64,000 nucleotides of DNA. Source: Ustilago trichophora (lineage: Eukaryota; Basidiomycota; Ustilaginomycetes; Ustilaginales; Ustilaginaceae). The position numbers were made by a program, and so were the translations under genes. This document shows, in pieces, positions 9,968 to 19,554 of the stretch (positions within the stretch are counted from its first letter, which is position 1; each line of letters begins with the position of its first letter). Under the pieces are notes generated by a model. That model did no database searches and was not told where the DNA came from. It saw nothing but the letters and a program-made list of their open reading frames with translations. The stretch lies in the NCBI GenBank assembly GCA_900323505.1, contig OOIN01000037.1:310001-374000 (forward strand), written 5' to 3'.

Positions 9968-11116
9968 TTAAACCTTTTCTGCGCCCATAAATCGCATTGC
10001 CGTCTCAAAAGCGAACAGCGCTGCTGCGTTTGTAGGGAACGCTCTCAACAGGCATGGCAAAAATCCAGTATACACCCCTCTAACCTTCTTATACCATTTG
10101 ACATCTTTGCCTCTACTGTTCCAAGCTGACAACCAGGCGCTTTTGATATCCTTGTACTTGGGATCTTTGATGTTATCCGCCATCATCCTATTCTTTATCA
10201 CATCAGCTGGGAAAGCAGTCAACCAGAATACCTCTGCTCCCAATCCACCCGATACAAAAGTAATGGTTCCTGAACTCAGTTCCCAACTTGTGCCTTTCCA
10301 AGAGGAGAAGAGACGTTGGAAGTATTCGTAACTTCCAAACATGGCTGCGAAGCTGGATCTGAACAGCAAGGTTGCAGGAAGGGCGTGCCAGAGGCCGAGG
10401 ACTCCACGTTGGGCGATGATTTGTCGAACGCAGTCGAGGGGACCGTTGAATTCCTTTTTGACGATTTCCGAAGTTGCCGATTGTCCGGGAAGATGGAGGG
10501 AGACTCTTTGGGTTTGCATTTGCAGTTTGGCTTTGACGAGTTCGACGGGGGTGGTGACAAAGCTGTTTGTCCAGCCGGCCATGAGTCCTGCAAGGGCGTG
10601 GTATTTGATGGCGAGTCCCTGGACTCCATCCTCCTCGCCAAAGGTGGGGATGGTCATGCGTGCGAAAAACCGACGGTAGTTGTGGAGACTTCCCAACAGT
10701 ACAGAGTCGGTAATGGCCCATCCGAGCGCAGGAGGTGTAGCTCCTTTGTAGAGACCCAAGAGAGATTCGCGACGTGCGAGTTGGAGAAAACAGTCGAGTG
10801 GACCAGTGTATGTGCCGTGAGGCGAACATTGCATGCGGACTTTGAGCGTGTCGAAAGGATGTCCGACGAGAAGTTTGGTAAGACCGGAGACTGTGCCCCC
10901 GACAAAACCTTTTATTGACGCTCCTGATTCGGAAGGTGATTTTGGCGGAGAATGCGCCAATGGAGCAGTGGGGTTTGGTGGTGGATCCGACGACAGGTGT
11001 GGCAAGGTCGGTATTGAAGAGGTGGAGGAGGAAGAGTTGGAAGTGAAGGTGGAAGGGGGAGAGGTGAGCTGGAGAAGGGCGCCTCCCCAGTGTGGAGTGA
11101 AGGATGAGATGTACAT
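9968..11116 (-). CDS. Mitochondrial carrier family (SLC25) transporter
   Basis: A 382-residue inner-membrane carrier with the three-repeat SLC25 layout. The signature Px[DE]xx[KR] occurs three times: HPFDTLKVRMQ (86-96), TPVELVKAKLQMQ in repeat two, and FPADVIKNRMM in repeat three. The first 65 residues are a Ser/Pro-rich extension before the first membrane helix, longer than usual for the family. Repeats one and two resemble ornithine/carnitine-type carriers (ORT1/ARG-13, CRC1, YMC1), but I cannot fix the substrate by eye. It would exchange an amino acid or acyl-carnitine-like metabolite across the mitochondrial inner membrane. The start is the first ATG in frame. It is divergent from ALG10 across 321 bp. 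Confidence 0.9.
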   Translation of the reverse strand: MYISSFTPHWGGALLQLTSPPSTFTSNSSSSTSSIPTLPHLSSDPPPNPTAPLAHSPPKSPSESGASIKGFVGGTVSGLTKLLVGHPFDTLKVRMQCSPHGTYTGPLDCFLQLARRESLLGLYKGATPPALGWAITDSVLLGSLHNYRRFFARMTIPTFGEEDGVQGLAIKYHALAGLMAGWTNSFVTTPVELVKAKLQMQTQRVSLHLPGQSATSEIVKKEFNGPLDCVRQIIAQRGVLGLWHALPATLLFRSSFAAMFGSYEYFQRLFSSWKGTSWELSSGTITFVSGGLGAEVFWLTAFPADVIKNRMMADNIKDPKYKDIKSAWLSAWNSRGKDVKWYKKVRGVYTGFLPCLLRAFPTNAAALFAFETAMRFMGAEKV

Positions 11117-11437
11117 CCTTGCCCTCTGTTGTACGTGGCAAATGGAGATGTAGAGGGGGAAGAGAGATGGTGTTGGTGGGACAAATCAACGATCTGCAGA
11201 GTCACAGTGGAGGAAGGAAGATCCTCGACTCGCCTAAGCAACAAGTTCCTTGCACACTCTCCGCTTTCCGAAATTCTCATGTCAGTCACCTGTCCCTTTA
11301 GACTTCCGCGGAGAGAGACCCTCGACACCGCGCACAAACCACTCTCCTTCCTCCACTCCAACCACCATCTTCTCCCTACATCTTCTTCGCAACAATAAGG
11401 AGGGAGAGAGCGGGACTCCTTCCTCCTCTGACCCATC
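11117..11437. other. Divergent promoter, mitochondrial carrier / ALG10
   Basis: This 321 bp interval must hold both promoters. It is pyrimidine-rich toward ALG10 on the plus strand. I see no TATA element or TACTGTA word, and no gene. Confidence 0.5.
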
Positions 11438-13315
11438 ATGTCGTCCTCGCCGATACCGCTGGCACAGCACATCCCAACGCTTCTCTTCATTTCCATCACC
11501 GTATTGACCTCAACCCTAGTTTCTCGCGCTCAACCAACCCCATATATCGATGAGATTTTCCACATCCCACAGGCTCAGCACTTCTGTTCCGCGCTCAGTG
11601 CCCCTCTCACATCGATCGGAGATGCATGGAAAAGCGTAAGAGGTGTTGAATATGATGGCAAGCTGACGACTCCGCCTGGATTGTATGCCATCTCGGTGGG
11701 GCTGGCCAAGGTGTTACCCGGCTGGAGATGTGACGATGTGGCCTGGTTGAGGGGGACCAATCTGGTACTTCTTCTCACACTGCCGGTGATGATAGCGAGA
11801 ATCCTGAGGCAGAATGAGGAGCGCATAACTCAGTCGAGCTCCACACCGGCTCCGAAGCTACCCGTCAAGGTTCCATCAAGAGCGAAAGCCATTCCGAGAA
11901 GCGAGATCGAGCGACTGCAACAGAAAGCCAAACTCGAAGCACCTCCGACCCCCGATGGCTCCCACGACAACCTCCCCGACATTGCTCCTCCTACCATATC
12001 GTCTTCCATCGACAACGCATCCCTCGTCGAACCAGCCGGAAGAACACCGTCTTTGCTCGCCCAAGCTCCAAAACGCAAAGAACCAACCCCTTACATCATG
12101 GCCGTAGCCTCCAGCATTGCATTCCTACCTCCACTCTGGTTCTTTGGCTTTCTTTACTACACCGATCTGGCGTCCATCTGGCTAGTCTTGGCATGCTTGA
12201 CACTTTATAACGATCTGAACCTCCCCTCATCTTCTTCGTCGGTGCTCACGAAGGCGCTCATCACGTTCTTCTCGATTCTGGCGGTACTGGTGAGACAGAC
12301 GAATATCGTCTGGGTTGCGTTTTGCGCCGGTCAAGGCGTGCTCTCTCAACTCTCACTCGGCTGCGCAACAGACTCGGGACTGGTGGCCGAGCTCGTGGAG
12401 GTGTTCAGGGCAGTTTGGGGGAAAGGCAGAGGCAGGTTTTGGAAGGTCGTCATGCAGAACGCTGCTCCGCTGGTACCGATGCTGGTTGGGTGTGGATGGT
12501 TCATACGATGGAATGGGAGCATTGTCCTGGGGGACAAATCGAACCATCAGGCCGGATTGCACTTGCCTCAGATTGGATATTTCATCGCCTTTGCTTGCTT
12601 CTTTGGAATCTTCCCGCTTTTATTCGCACTCTCTACACCCTCATCTACGGGCCAGCGCCAAACCCTCATTTCAACCCTGACCAACTCCACAAACACCTGC
12701 TTCAAAACCGTCCTCACCTCAATGTCCTCCTCCCCCACCAACCTCATCGCAACAGCAGCAACCCTCGCTGCATTCTACTTTGCCGTGGATCGATACACAA
12801 CAGACCATCCTTTCCTGTTGGCCGACAACCGACATTACACCTTCTACGCCTGGAGACTGTTTCGTCGCTCCTACAGTCTTCCCGGGTTGTGGTTCAGAGT
12901 GGAGCCACGCTATGCGATGGTGCCCGTGTATACGGTGGGACTGTTTGGGTGGACAAAGACGGTGAGCAGGAGAGGGGCGTTGTTCGGGGTGCTGTTTTGG
13001 TTGGCGACGGCGGCGACATTGATGCCGACGCCTTTGGTTGAGGTTAGGTATTATTTGTTGCCTTTTATCATTTTGCGGATCTATAGTCAGCCGCAGGGGC
13101 TAGTAGAGGAGTGTATGGCTGGGAAAAAGAGAAAAGAGGGGGAAGAAGGGAAAGAAGGGAAAGAAAGGTGGACATTCATGCTTCTGGAAGTGGCCCTGTA
13201 CACAGCGGTGAATGTGATCACGGTGGCCTTGTTCATCGGGAAATCCTTCGATTGGCCTCCTGATGCAGTAGATCAATCGAGAGGTGAAGGTACTAGGATG
13301 CGATTCATCTGGTGA
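11438..13315 (+). CDS. ALG10: Dol-P-Glc:Glc2Man9GlcNAc2-PP-Dol alpha-1,2-glucosyltransferase (ALG10/DIE2)
   Basis: A 625-residue polytopic ER membrane enzyme. It adds the last, third glucose to the dolichol-linked oligosaccharide, giving the Glc3Man9GlcNAc2 donor used by oligosaccharyltransferase. The diagnostic element is the lumenal loop after the first membrane helix, PYIDEIFHIPQAQ (35-47), nearly invariant in ALG10. Many hydrophobic segments follow, ending with one at about 585-605. A hydrophilic Ser/Pro-rich insertion at about 125-215 interrupts the membrane segments and probably forms an extended cytosolic loop. A short Lys/Glu-rich loop precedes the last helix. The gene has a single exon with its first ATG used. 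Confidence 0.93.
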   Translation: MSSSPIPLAQHIPTLLFISITVLTSTLVSRAQPTPYIDEIFHIPQAQHFCSALSAPLTSIGDAWKSVRGVEYDGKLTTPPGLYAISVGLAKVLPGWRCDDVAWLRGTNLVLLLTLPVMIARILRQNEERITQSSSTPAPKLPVKVPSRAKAIPRSEIERLQQKAKLEAPPTPDGSHDNLPDIAPPTISSSIDNASLVEPAGRTPSLLAQAPKRKEPTPYIMAVASSIAFLPPLWFFGFLYYTDLASIWLVLACLTLYNDLNLPSSSSSVLTKALITFFSILAVLVRQTNIVWVAFCAGQGVLSQLSLGCATDSGLVAELVEVFRAVWGKGRGRFWKVVMQNAAPLVPMLVGCGWFIRWNGSIVLGDKSNHQAGLHLPQIGYFIAFACFFGIFPLLFALSTPSSTGQRQTLISTLTNSTNTCFKTVLTSMSSSPTNLIATAATLAAFYFAVDRYTTDHPFLLADNRHYTFYAWRLFRRSYSLPGLWFRVEPRYAMVPVYTVGLFGWTKTVSRRGALFGVLFWLATAATLMPTPLVEVRYYLLPFIILRIYSQPQGLVEECMAGKKRKEGEEGKEGKERWTFMLLEVALYTAVNVITVALFIGKSFDWPPDAVDQSRGEGTRMRFIW

Positions 13316-14147
13316 TCCTTCAACCTTCTCAGCCTGCAATACAGCAATGCATAATCCCACTGCTCCACCGTTTGAACTTGTCTGTGCGACAGTGCCACCC
13401 TGAACCGCCACCACAAACATCACCACACAGAGAGACACCTGAAATTCAAGACCCGCAGTTGCAACCTGATTACCAACACGTTACACAGCATTGATCTAGG
13501 ACCCGCCCACAGCCGTTGTATCATTGATATCCGGACCGCGCCTCGGACCGCCAACGTTGGGATACCGACAACTGTTCCCTTTTTTTTTTCTGCTTGTCAA
13601 ACACTGCCCCACCGGTTTCACTGGTTCGAGCATTTTTTAGCTTCGCTTCTTGTAACAAAGCTAGGCCACTCACTGTACGATGGAATGGGCGGACCGAAGC
13701 TAAGGGCACGTCCTCGAGGTGTTCCTCGGAGAATTTTTCATTCTTTTTGTTTCTTCTTCTTCGTCGCCCATGCTTACCCCGCATTCTGACAACTCTGTCG
13801 TGCAGACCGGTCCGAACAAACTTCGCTTCTTCCCCGCTTCCTCTTCCCCGCCAGAGACGTATCAAAGGCGGAGTCGTCTCCCGCCTCGCATACCGCCGAG
13901 CAAGCTGATTCAAGACCAGACCAAAGTGGGGCCCGAGTGGGGAGTTTGGTGGGTACTGTCTTAAACAAAGGTACGCAGTTACAGTGAAAAATGTCAAGCT
14001 CATATTTGGTGGGTTAGATACCCACCCAAATCTGGAAAATTTGGATCAAGCAAAAGCGAGATCTTGTACCTACGATACACAAGCCGAAGTGCATGAGATA
14101 GAGAGAGAGAGAGAGAGGGAGAGAGGGAGAGGGAAGGCGTATTTAGA

Positions 14148-14188
14148 TGCCGAGTGGGGATAGGGCTGTGAAAGTGCCGAGTGGGATA
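14148..14188 (+). promoter_or_regulatory. Direct repeat TGCCGAGTGGG(G)ATAG in oxidase promoter
   Basis: Two nearly identical copies, 14148-14163 (with an extra G) and 14175-14188, are spaced 27 bp start to start. They lie about 340-380 bp upstream of the oxidase ATG. Each copy ends in GATAG, which resembles a GATA-factor half site. Regulation by a GATA-type factor is speculation. Confidence 0.35.
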
Positions 14189-14387
14189 GCTGGTGGTACA
14201 CAGCGAGGTTTTTTGGCTCTGGTGGGGAAAGGGTGCCGTAATTGACTGGATGTAGTATTGTACACATGTGTTCAAGGGTCTTTCTTGCTTGGACGATGCT
14301 GTACCGAATGCAGGGATGATGTGTGATGTGATGTGATGTGAGGCATTTCTGCCCGCCTCTTCGCATCTCTCAGGGGGAGTAGCGGGA

Positions 14388-14395
14388 TATATATA
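14388..14395 (+). promoter_or_regulatory. TATA box of the multicopper oxidase gene
   Basis: TATATATA, embedded in GGGATATATATACG, lies about 134 bp upstream of the ATG at 14529. The sequence between is pyrimidine-rich, fitting a short leader. A strong TATA element suits a regulated gene in an otherwise TATA-poor window. Confidence 0.5.
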
Positions 14396-14528
14396 CGTCC
14401 CCTCTATTGTCCTTCCTCAACCGTATCCGTTCCACATCCCCTAGATTACCGCCATCAGATACCTTTATCACATCAGTTATAGAAAAACCATCTTTGCTTT
14501 CTCTCGCCTCCTTAGGTTTTTGCCCGTC

Positions 14529-16865
14529 ATGAGGGCTCCTTCACGCTGGCACCCTCTAGTCGCGCTCCCCATCTTCTACACCATCCTTGTCGTGCTCCTA
14601 ACCTCAGCAACTACACTCGGCCTTCCGAGCGACAAACCACCGTGCAACCCGGCAAATCCTACCAACTGCAAACCGCCCAAACCAGCTCCCAATCCTACCG
14701 CTGCTGTCGTCACCGTTCGACACCACACACTCAACGTAACCACGGGTACCATCTTCCAATCCTGCGATCCTTTTGCTTCGGCATCGCTTGTCAACTCCTC
14801 CTTCCCCGGCCCCACCATTCGTGCGCGCGCAGGCGAGATTCTTCAAGTGCGCGTCTTCAATCAGCTCTCCAACGGGGCCAATCTCACGATGCATTTCCAC
14901 GGCCTCTCGATGCACAAACATCCGATCATGGATGGAACCGTCATGATCTCTCAGTGGCCTATTACACCCGGCAAGTACTTTGACTATACCATCCCCCTGA
15001 CCGCCGAAGATAAAGGCAGTTATTTCTTGCATAGTCATGCTGGGGTTCAAGCTATGACCGCCTATGCGGTGCTCATTGTTGAGGATCCTGAACAAGATGT
15101 TTTGGTGGATCCAAGTGGGTATACGGAAGAGGTGGACAAGAACGGTGAAGGTACAGCGGGGGTGAACCATGTGTACGGTGATCAAGGGTTGAATCAAGGC
15201 GGTCGTAGTGGGGCCAAGAGTCCGTATAAATGGGATCAAGATAGGGTGTTGGCTGTGGGTGATTGGTGGAGTTACAGTTCGACCGAATTGATTCAGATGC
15301 AGTTGGATGCTGATCCTTTCGTCTGGCCTGGTAGTGCGAATAAGCTTTTGCTGAATGGTCAGAGTTCTCCCGATCCTCTAGTTGCAGCTGCTCCGGCGTG
15401 CGATCAGAAGAAGGCGGACACCATCCACGTCTCCTGCAACGATGCTCCGAGGGATTGTACCACGTCGCAAAGGTTTCCCGAGATTCACCTGGATTACGGA
15501 AAGACGTACAGACTGCGCTTTATCGGTGCGACAAGTCTGATGTATGTCACGGCGGCCATTCTCAAGCCGACGGCAAAACTGTACTCTGCGGCATTGGGAC
15601 AGGGGGATATGGAGAAGATGTCGCTGATCGAGGTGGACGGTGGATACATTGACGCATTTGACGTCGATCATGTGGAGCTCACAACGGGTCAACGTTATTC
15701 TGCTCTGTATACCAGTCGGTCCAAGAAGCAGGTGGCCAAGGACGGTACGAATGGCGTTTACTGGATGCGAATCGAATCTCGTTGGCGTTCTGGTCCCAGT
15801 ATGTGGGTCAAAATCGTCTATCCTGATTCGTCCTCCAAATCGGCCGCCGTTGCACCTCCCATCGACACCAGCTCGAAAACCGACATCCAGCTGCTTCCCA
15901 AAGAGACCTTTGGATGGGTTACATCTTCCCTCTCGCCGCTTTCCAAGCCTAACGGTCCCGAATGGTGGTATAGCGAACCGATGCCGAAGGATAGCGAAGT
16001 GACCCGAACCGTCGTGTTGGATACGCAACAGGTGAAATTCTACGCTTCCGGCAAGGGAATCAAGTGGGCTGAAGATGGCGAGGTGTACAACGAATCGTAT
16101 CCTACCCCGGTACCCTACTTGATGCGAACATTCCTGGGAGATCTACCCTTCCCATCAGCCCAACAATTCTCATCTGCACTTTACAACCCCACTACCTATC
16201 AGACCAGTGGAGGCATTCAGAACATCATCGCTGCGGGACCTGAAGAAGCATCTGCAGCCAAACGACGCAAATGGGCGCAGGGATACGATGACGATCTCAA
16301 CATGTTTTTCGCCAAAGCGGGCGAAGTGATCGACATTGTTATTGTCAATCGACCTTCTGAGATCAGCCAATCGGTAGAGGTCCATCCCTGGCATATGCAT
16401 AGTAAGAAGCATCTTGTTCGAACCATCCAACCAGGAACGTTTTCTTTCCAACGTTTGGAATCCATCTATTCCTCGTCGAATGAGTTCAAAAATCCGATTC
16501 AGAGGGATACAACCGTAGCCTACGCCTCCCCAGGTGCAGCGTATCTGAAGGAAACCGTCCCCAACCCGTCCACCAACGATGGAGGCTTCGCAGTTCTCAG
16601 ATACAAAGTTGACCCCGAAAACGCAGGTATCTTCCTCCTTCACTGCCATATTCAGTTCCATCTCTACATGGGAATGGCAACAGTGTGGACAATCGCCCCG
16701 GATCAGCTGGCAGATAAGGCAGGCATCTATTGGCCAAAGCAGGGTCTCGGAGCAAACAACAATGTTGGTGTCAAAGATGCCGGAAAGACAAAAGGTCAAA
16801 GTAACGTGCAAGGTCTGGGTTGGAGCTGGTTCAAATTTGGAAGCGACGTAGAGGATGTCGAGTAA
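14529..16865 (+). CDS. Secreted multicopper oxidase (laccase / ascorbate-oxidase-like)
   Basis: A 778-residue protein from the ATG at 14529; an in-frame TTG three codons earlier is disregarded. Residues about 8-32 form a hydrophobic signal peptide. All four copper motifs are present: HFHG (122-125), HSH (168-170), HPWHMH (619-624), and HCHIQFHLYMGM (705-716), the last including the type 1 Cys706. The residue at the axial type 1 position is Met716, as in ascorbate oxidase-like enzymes, rather than the Leu/Phe of high-potential fungal laccases. The third motif lacks the usual Gly after its last His. There is no C-terminal membrane anchor, so it is probably a soluble extracellular oxidase rather than a Fet3-type ferroxidase. 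It is longer than ordinary laccases (about 500-600 residues). The substrate is unknown; phenols or pigment precursors are possible. Confidence 0.9.
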   Translation: MRAPSRWHPLVALPIFYTILVVLLTSATTLGLPSDKPPCNPANPTNCKPPKPAPNPTAAVVTVRHHTLNVTTGTIFQSCDPFASASLVNSSFPGPTIRARAGEILQVRVFNQLSNGANLTMHFHGLSMHKHPIMDGTVMISQWPITPGKYFDYTIPLTAEDKGSYFLHSHAGVQAMTAYAVLIVEDPEQDVLVDPSGYTEEVDKNGEGTAGVNHVYGDQGLNQGGRSGAKSPYKWDQDRVLAVGDWWSYSSTELIQMQLDADPFVWPGSANKLLLNGQSSPDPLVAAAPACDQKKADTIHVSCNDAPRDCTTSQRFPEIHLDYGKTYRLRFIGATSLMYVTAAILKPTAKLYSAALGQGDMEKMSLIEVDGGYIDAFDVDHVELTTGQRYSALYTSRSKKQVAKDGTNGVYWMRIESRWRSGPSMWVKIVYPDSSSKSAAVAPPIDTSSKTDIQLLPKETFGWVTSSLSPLSKPNGPEWWYSEPMPKDSEVTRTVVLDTQQVKFYASGKGIKWAEDGEVYNESYPTPVPYLMRTFLGDLPFPSAQQFSSALYNPTTYQTSGGIQNIIAAGPEEASAAKRRKWAQGYDDDLNMFFAKAGEVIDIVIVNRPSEISQSVEVHPWHMHSKKHLVRTIQPGTFSFQRLESIYSSSNEFKNPIQRDTTVAYASPGAAYLKETVPNPSTNDGGFAVLRYKVDPENAGIFLLHCHIQFHLYMGMATVWTIAPDQLADKAGIYWPKQGLGANNNVGVKDAGKTKGQSNVQGLGWSWFKFGSDVEDVE

Positions 16866-17198
16866 GTCGAGCTCGAGAACAGATGGGTTTGTAGATTCCA
16901 TCCTTTTATACAAATGCACACTTGGCTTCACATGAAATTTGACCCAACTGCAGCGTGGCTAAAAAGAGTTAACTCCTTTGAACACGTATAACGACGACAA
17001 CACAGGATCAAACGCAACACAAACACATTTCTCTCGCAAACATCGTTGTAAAAAGCATAAAAGATGACATTGCATACAGTACAGCAGAGGTCTCTATAAC
17101 AAGACTTTGACGAAGCCTTTTTCTTTTGAAAATCAATACTTCGACTCTGCCACGGTCACCGAACAGTCTAGACGCAAACTAGGGTTTAGAACTTTGGC
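16866..17198. other. Convergent spacer, oxidase / INO1
   Basis: A 333 bp spacer holding the two 3' ends. One TACAGTA word lies at 17075-17081. Otherwise AT-rich sequence with no gene. Confidence 0.5.
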
Positions 17199-18887
17199 TT
17201 ACCAGACCCTGGTCTCGAGAAGCAAGTCGCTCTCGGGAGCCAAGCCAAGACAAGCACGCATAAAGTTGGTGCAGGCGGCACGCTGCCTGTTCAAGCTGTT
17301 GACGACATCGGTGCCAGGCTTGACGACGGGAGCCTTCAACGAGTAGGAGAGGAGCGAGAGGACCGAGTACATGGATTCCCAGTCGTTGCTCTCGCCGCTC
17401 TTGTAGGTGATCCTGGTCATGAGTTCGGCAAGGATGGTCAAGTCGAGCAAGAGCGGCGAGGCGAGGAGAGAGTCTTCGCAGAGGTTGGTGACGTAGAGAC
17501 GGTTGCGACCGCCCATGCAAAGCTCCGAGGTGTAGTCGTCCATGGCGACCTTCTGGTCACCGACGGCAGGCTGGTACTTGATGACGATGCAGTGGTCGGG
17601 GTGCTCACCCTTGTCGGCCTTGCCATCGGCGGTCTTCTTGCCAGGTACGGCGGGCTTGTAGAGCAAGTGGTTGGCGGCACAGCAGTCGTCGACGACGGAG
17701 CTCTTGGAGATCTCCTTGGACTTGAACTGACGCTGCGAGCTCAGGTTGTAGCCGTCGTTGTTACCGAGGTGGTTGTACGAGGCAATGGAGAGAGGCTTGA
17801 TACCGGCGTTGACGAGGAACTCGGCAAGGACCGACTTGACCTTGGTCTGACCAGTCTTGAGGTCATCACCACCGATGAAGGCCTTGTGCTTCTCGGCGAG
17901 CTCGATGCAACCAGGGACAAAAGTGTTCTGGGGAGCACCGTTGACGTAAGGAGCGTTCTCGAGGATACAGGCAATGGCGAAGATGGTGGAAGGAGAGACC
18001 TCGGCGTGGTTGTCGTTGACAGCCTTGAGGAGGTTGTCAGCCGTGTCGTTGACGCCGGGAAGGATCTCCGAGTAACGCTCAGTGTTGGCGGTCCAGACAA
18101 CGATGACCTGGTCGAGGTTGTTCTGGCGCTTGAACTCGCGAATGTCGGCACGGATCTGGTCGACGTGAGCAGCCTTGGAATCACCGGGGAGGGTGTTGTC
18201 GGCGCGCTCCTCCTGGTTCTGAGCGATAAAGTCGGGGTAGTAGACGGAAGCAAGCGGCTTCATCTCGGCCATGTAAGGGGCGACCTGACGCTGGAGGTCG
18301 TAGTCGAGAACCTTGGCGCGGGTCATGGCCTGGTCCATGGGCATGCCCGAGATGTCCCAACCACCGAGAACGAGGTCGTTGGGGTGAACCATGGGGAGAA
18401 CGTTGGAGAAGGGAACCCAAACGTCCTTGCCAGTGGCAGGGTCGGTACCGAGGCGGATGGTGGAAGCACGGACGAGCGAACCGTAGTAGTTGGGGATCTG
18501 GAGGCCGTCCTTGTTGTGCCAAGTGATGTTGTGCTTGTTGGCAAGGATGGTAGCAGTGATGGTGGTACCGTTGTTGCCACCCCAGCCGACCATCATGAGA
18601 CCGGTTCGGGGCACCTTGCGCTCAGTCTTGAACTGGTACTGACGCTGGATGGGGGTAGCGACGTACTCGGTGGTACCATCGTCGTGCTGAACCTTTTCGA
18701 CGTGAGTGTTGAGGTACTCGTAGTCGGAGGTGATGGTGTCGTTGGTGTACTTGACCTTGTCCGAGTTGACGCGGATGAACTCGCGCTGCTCGTGACGGGC
18801 GTTGGTGGGGTTGATGGGCACGTTGGCACCATTGGCGTTGGCAGCGTGGCCGTTGGAGGCGTTGTTTCCGTTAGCGACAGGGGCCAT
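17199..18887 (-). CDS. INO1: Inositol-3-phosphate synthase
   Basis: A 562-residue cytosolic NAD-dependent enzyme converting glucose 6-phosphate to 1D-myo-inositol 3-phosphate, the first and committed step of inositol synthesis. The Rossmann motif GWGGNNG (101-107) is followed by TTITATILANK. Family hallmarks such as GWDISGMPMDQAM and NHLGNNDGYNLSS are present, and the length is close to the usual 510-560. The first 35 residues are Asn/Ala-rich and dispensable-looking. Codon use is strongly biased to C/G endings, as in a highly expressed gene. That bias also creates long open frames on the opposite strand. A TATA element about 296 bp upstream suggests regulated transcription. The gene has a single exon. 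Confidence 0.97.
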   Translation of the reverse strand: MAPVANGNNASNGHAANANGANVPINPTNARHEQREFIRVNSDKVKYTNDTITSDYEYLNTHVEKVQHDDGTTEYVATPIQRQYQFKTERKVPRTGLMMVGWGGNNGTTITATILANKHNITWHNKDGLQIPNYYGSLVRASTIRLGTDPATGKDVWVPFSNVLPMVHPNDLVLGGWDISGMPMDQAMTRAKVLDYDLQRQVAPYMAEMKPLASVYYPDFIAQNQEERADNTLPGDSKAAHVDQIRADIREFKRQNNLDQVIVVWTANTERYSEILPGVNDTADNLLKAVNDNHAEVSPSTIFAIACILENAPYVNGAPQNTFVPGCIELAEKHKAFIGGDDLKTGQTKVKSVLAEFLVNAGIKPLSIASYNHLGNNDGYNLSSQRQFKSKEISKSSVVDDCCAANHLLYKPAVPGKKTADGKADKGEHPDHCIVIKYQPAVGDQKVAMDDYTSELCMGGRNRLYVTNLCEDSLLASPLLLDLTILAELMTRITYKSGESNDWESMYSVLSLLSYSLKAPVVKPGTDVVNSLNRQRAACTNFMRACLGLAPESDLLLETRVW

Positions 18888-19182
18888 TTTGGAAGTAGGG
18901 AAGGGAGATTAACAAGAGGAGACTGTTGGGATTGGAAAGGCTTAATGCGCTGCGAGGAAGGCAGGGGCGGTGTGCTTGCTGCCCCTGTGCTTGTTGTGCG
19001 ACGAGCAAAGCTGGTTGGAGAAAATGGTGGGCAACGGTGGAAAGTGTGCAAGTCCTGTGGTTGAGACAATGACTTGCAAAGACAATCGGGTGTTGTTGTG
19101 TTTTGGTGAGTGATGGAGATAAGCTGTGTTTTTACAGATGAGGGGAGAGAAGGAAAAGGAAAATGTGAAAGATGGAGAGGGC

Positions 19183-19188
19183 TTTATA
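19183..19188 (-). promoter_or_regulatory. TATA box of INO1
   Basis: Read on the minus strand the sequence is AGTATAAAGC, about 296 bp upstream of the INO1 ATG. This is a credible TATA element with a leader of roughly 265 nt. No established inositol-response element could be assigned. Confidence 0.4.
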
Positions 19189-19338
19189 CTGCTGGCTGAC
19201 ACCAGGGCGGGAAGACGTCTCGCAGACATTTTCACAGAGAAAGTGTGCGGCGCATTTGTTTTTTGGCATTTTCCCTCAAATTTCCGAAGATCCATTCAGG
19301 CACAAAGAGCAGAGGAGTTTGGTGAGGAAAGTGCATGT

Positions 19339-19554
19339 TACAGTATCGGCTGCTGCTGGACCGCGTTGTGTTACCCAAGTTGAAAACAGCGATCAAGGCT
19401 CTAGAACAGTGTACTGTAGATCTCCCTCCAAGAGAAATCCAACAAAAATCGATGCGGTGGATGTGAATGTTGAAATGGAATTGCGTCGATCCGCACAGCC
19501 AATTGACGCAGCTTACTTTTGCGGCTCTCCTGTTAGGATCCTCTTGCTACTGTA
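19339..19554. promoter_or_regulatory. Cluster of three TACTGTA/TACAGTA words
   Basis: TACAGTA at 19339-19345, TACTGTA at 19412-19418 and TACTGTA at 19548-19554 lie 450-670 bp upstream of INO1. They belong to the dispersed word discussed among the findings. Function is unknown. Confidence 0.25.

Larger units (their letters stand above)
13316..14528. other. Intergenic region and promoter of the multicopper oxidase
   Basis: A 1.2 kb interval between ALG10 and the oxidase, both on the plus strand. It contains a GA-rich microsatellite (about 14097-14130), a duplicated 15-16 bp element (14148-14188), a GTGAT repeat (about 14320-14341) and a TATA element (14388-14395). A 160-codon minus-strand frame at 13521-14003 has no recognisable features and is not called. 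Confidence 0.55.

Noticed and set aside
13521..14003. 160-codon minus-strand frame in the oxidase upstream region
   Set aside because: Arg-rich featureless product in non-coding DNA with repeats.
17592..19064. 490-codon plus-strand open frame opposite INO1
   Set aside because: It mirrors the strongly biased codons of INO1; its translation is a Val/Gly/Leu/Asp-rich string with no domain.
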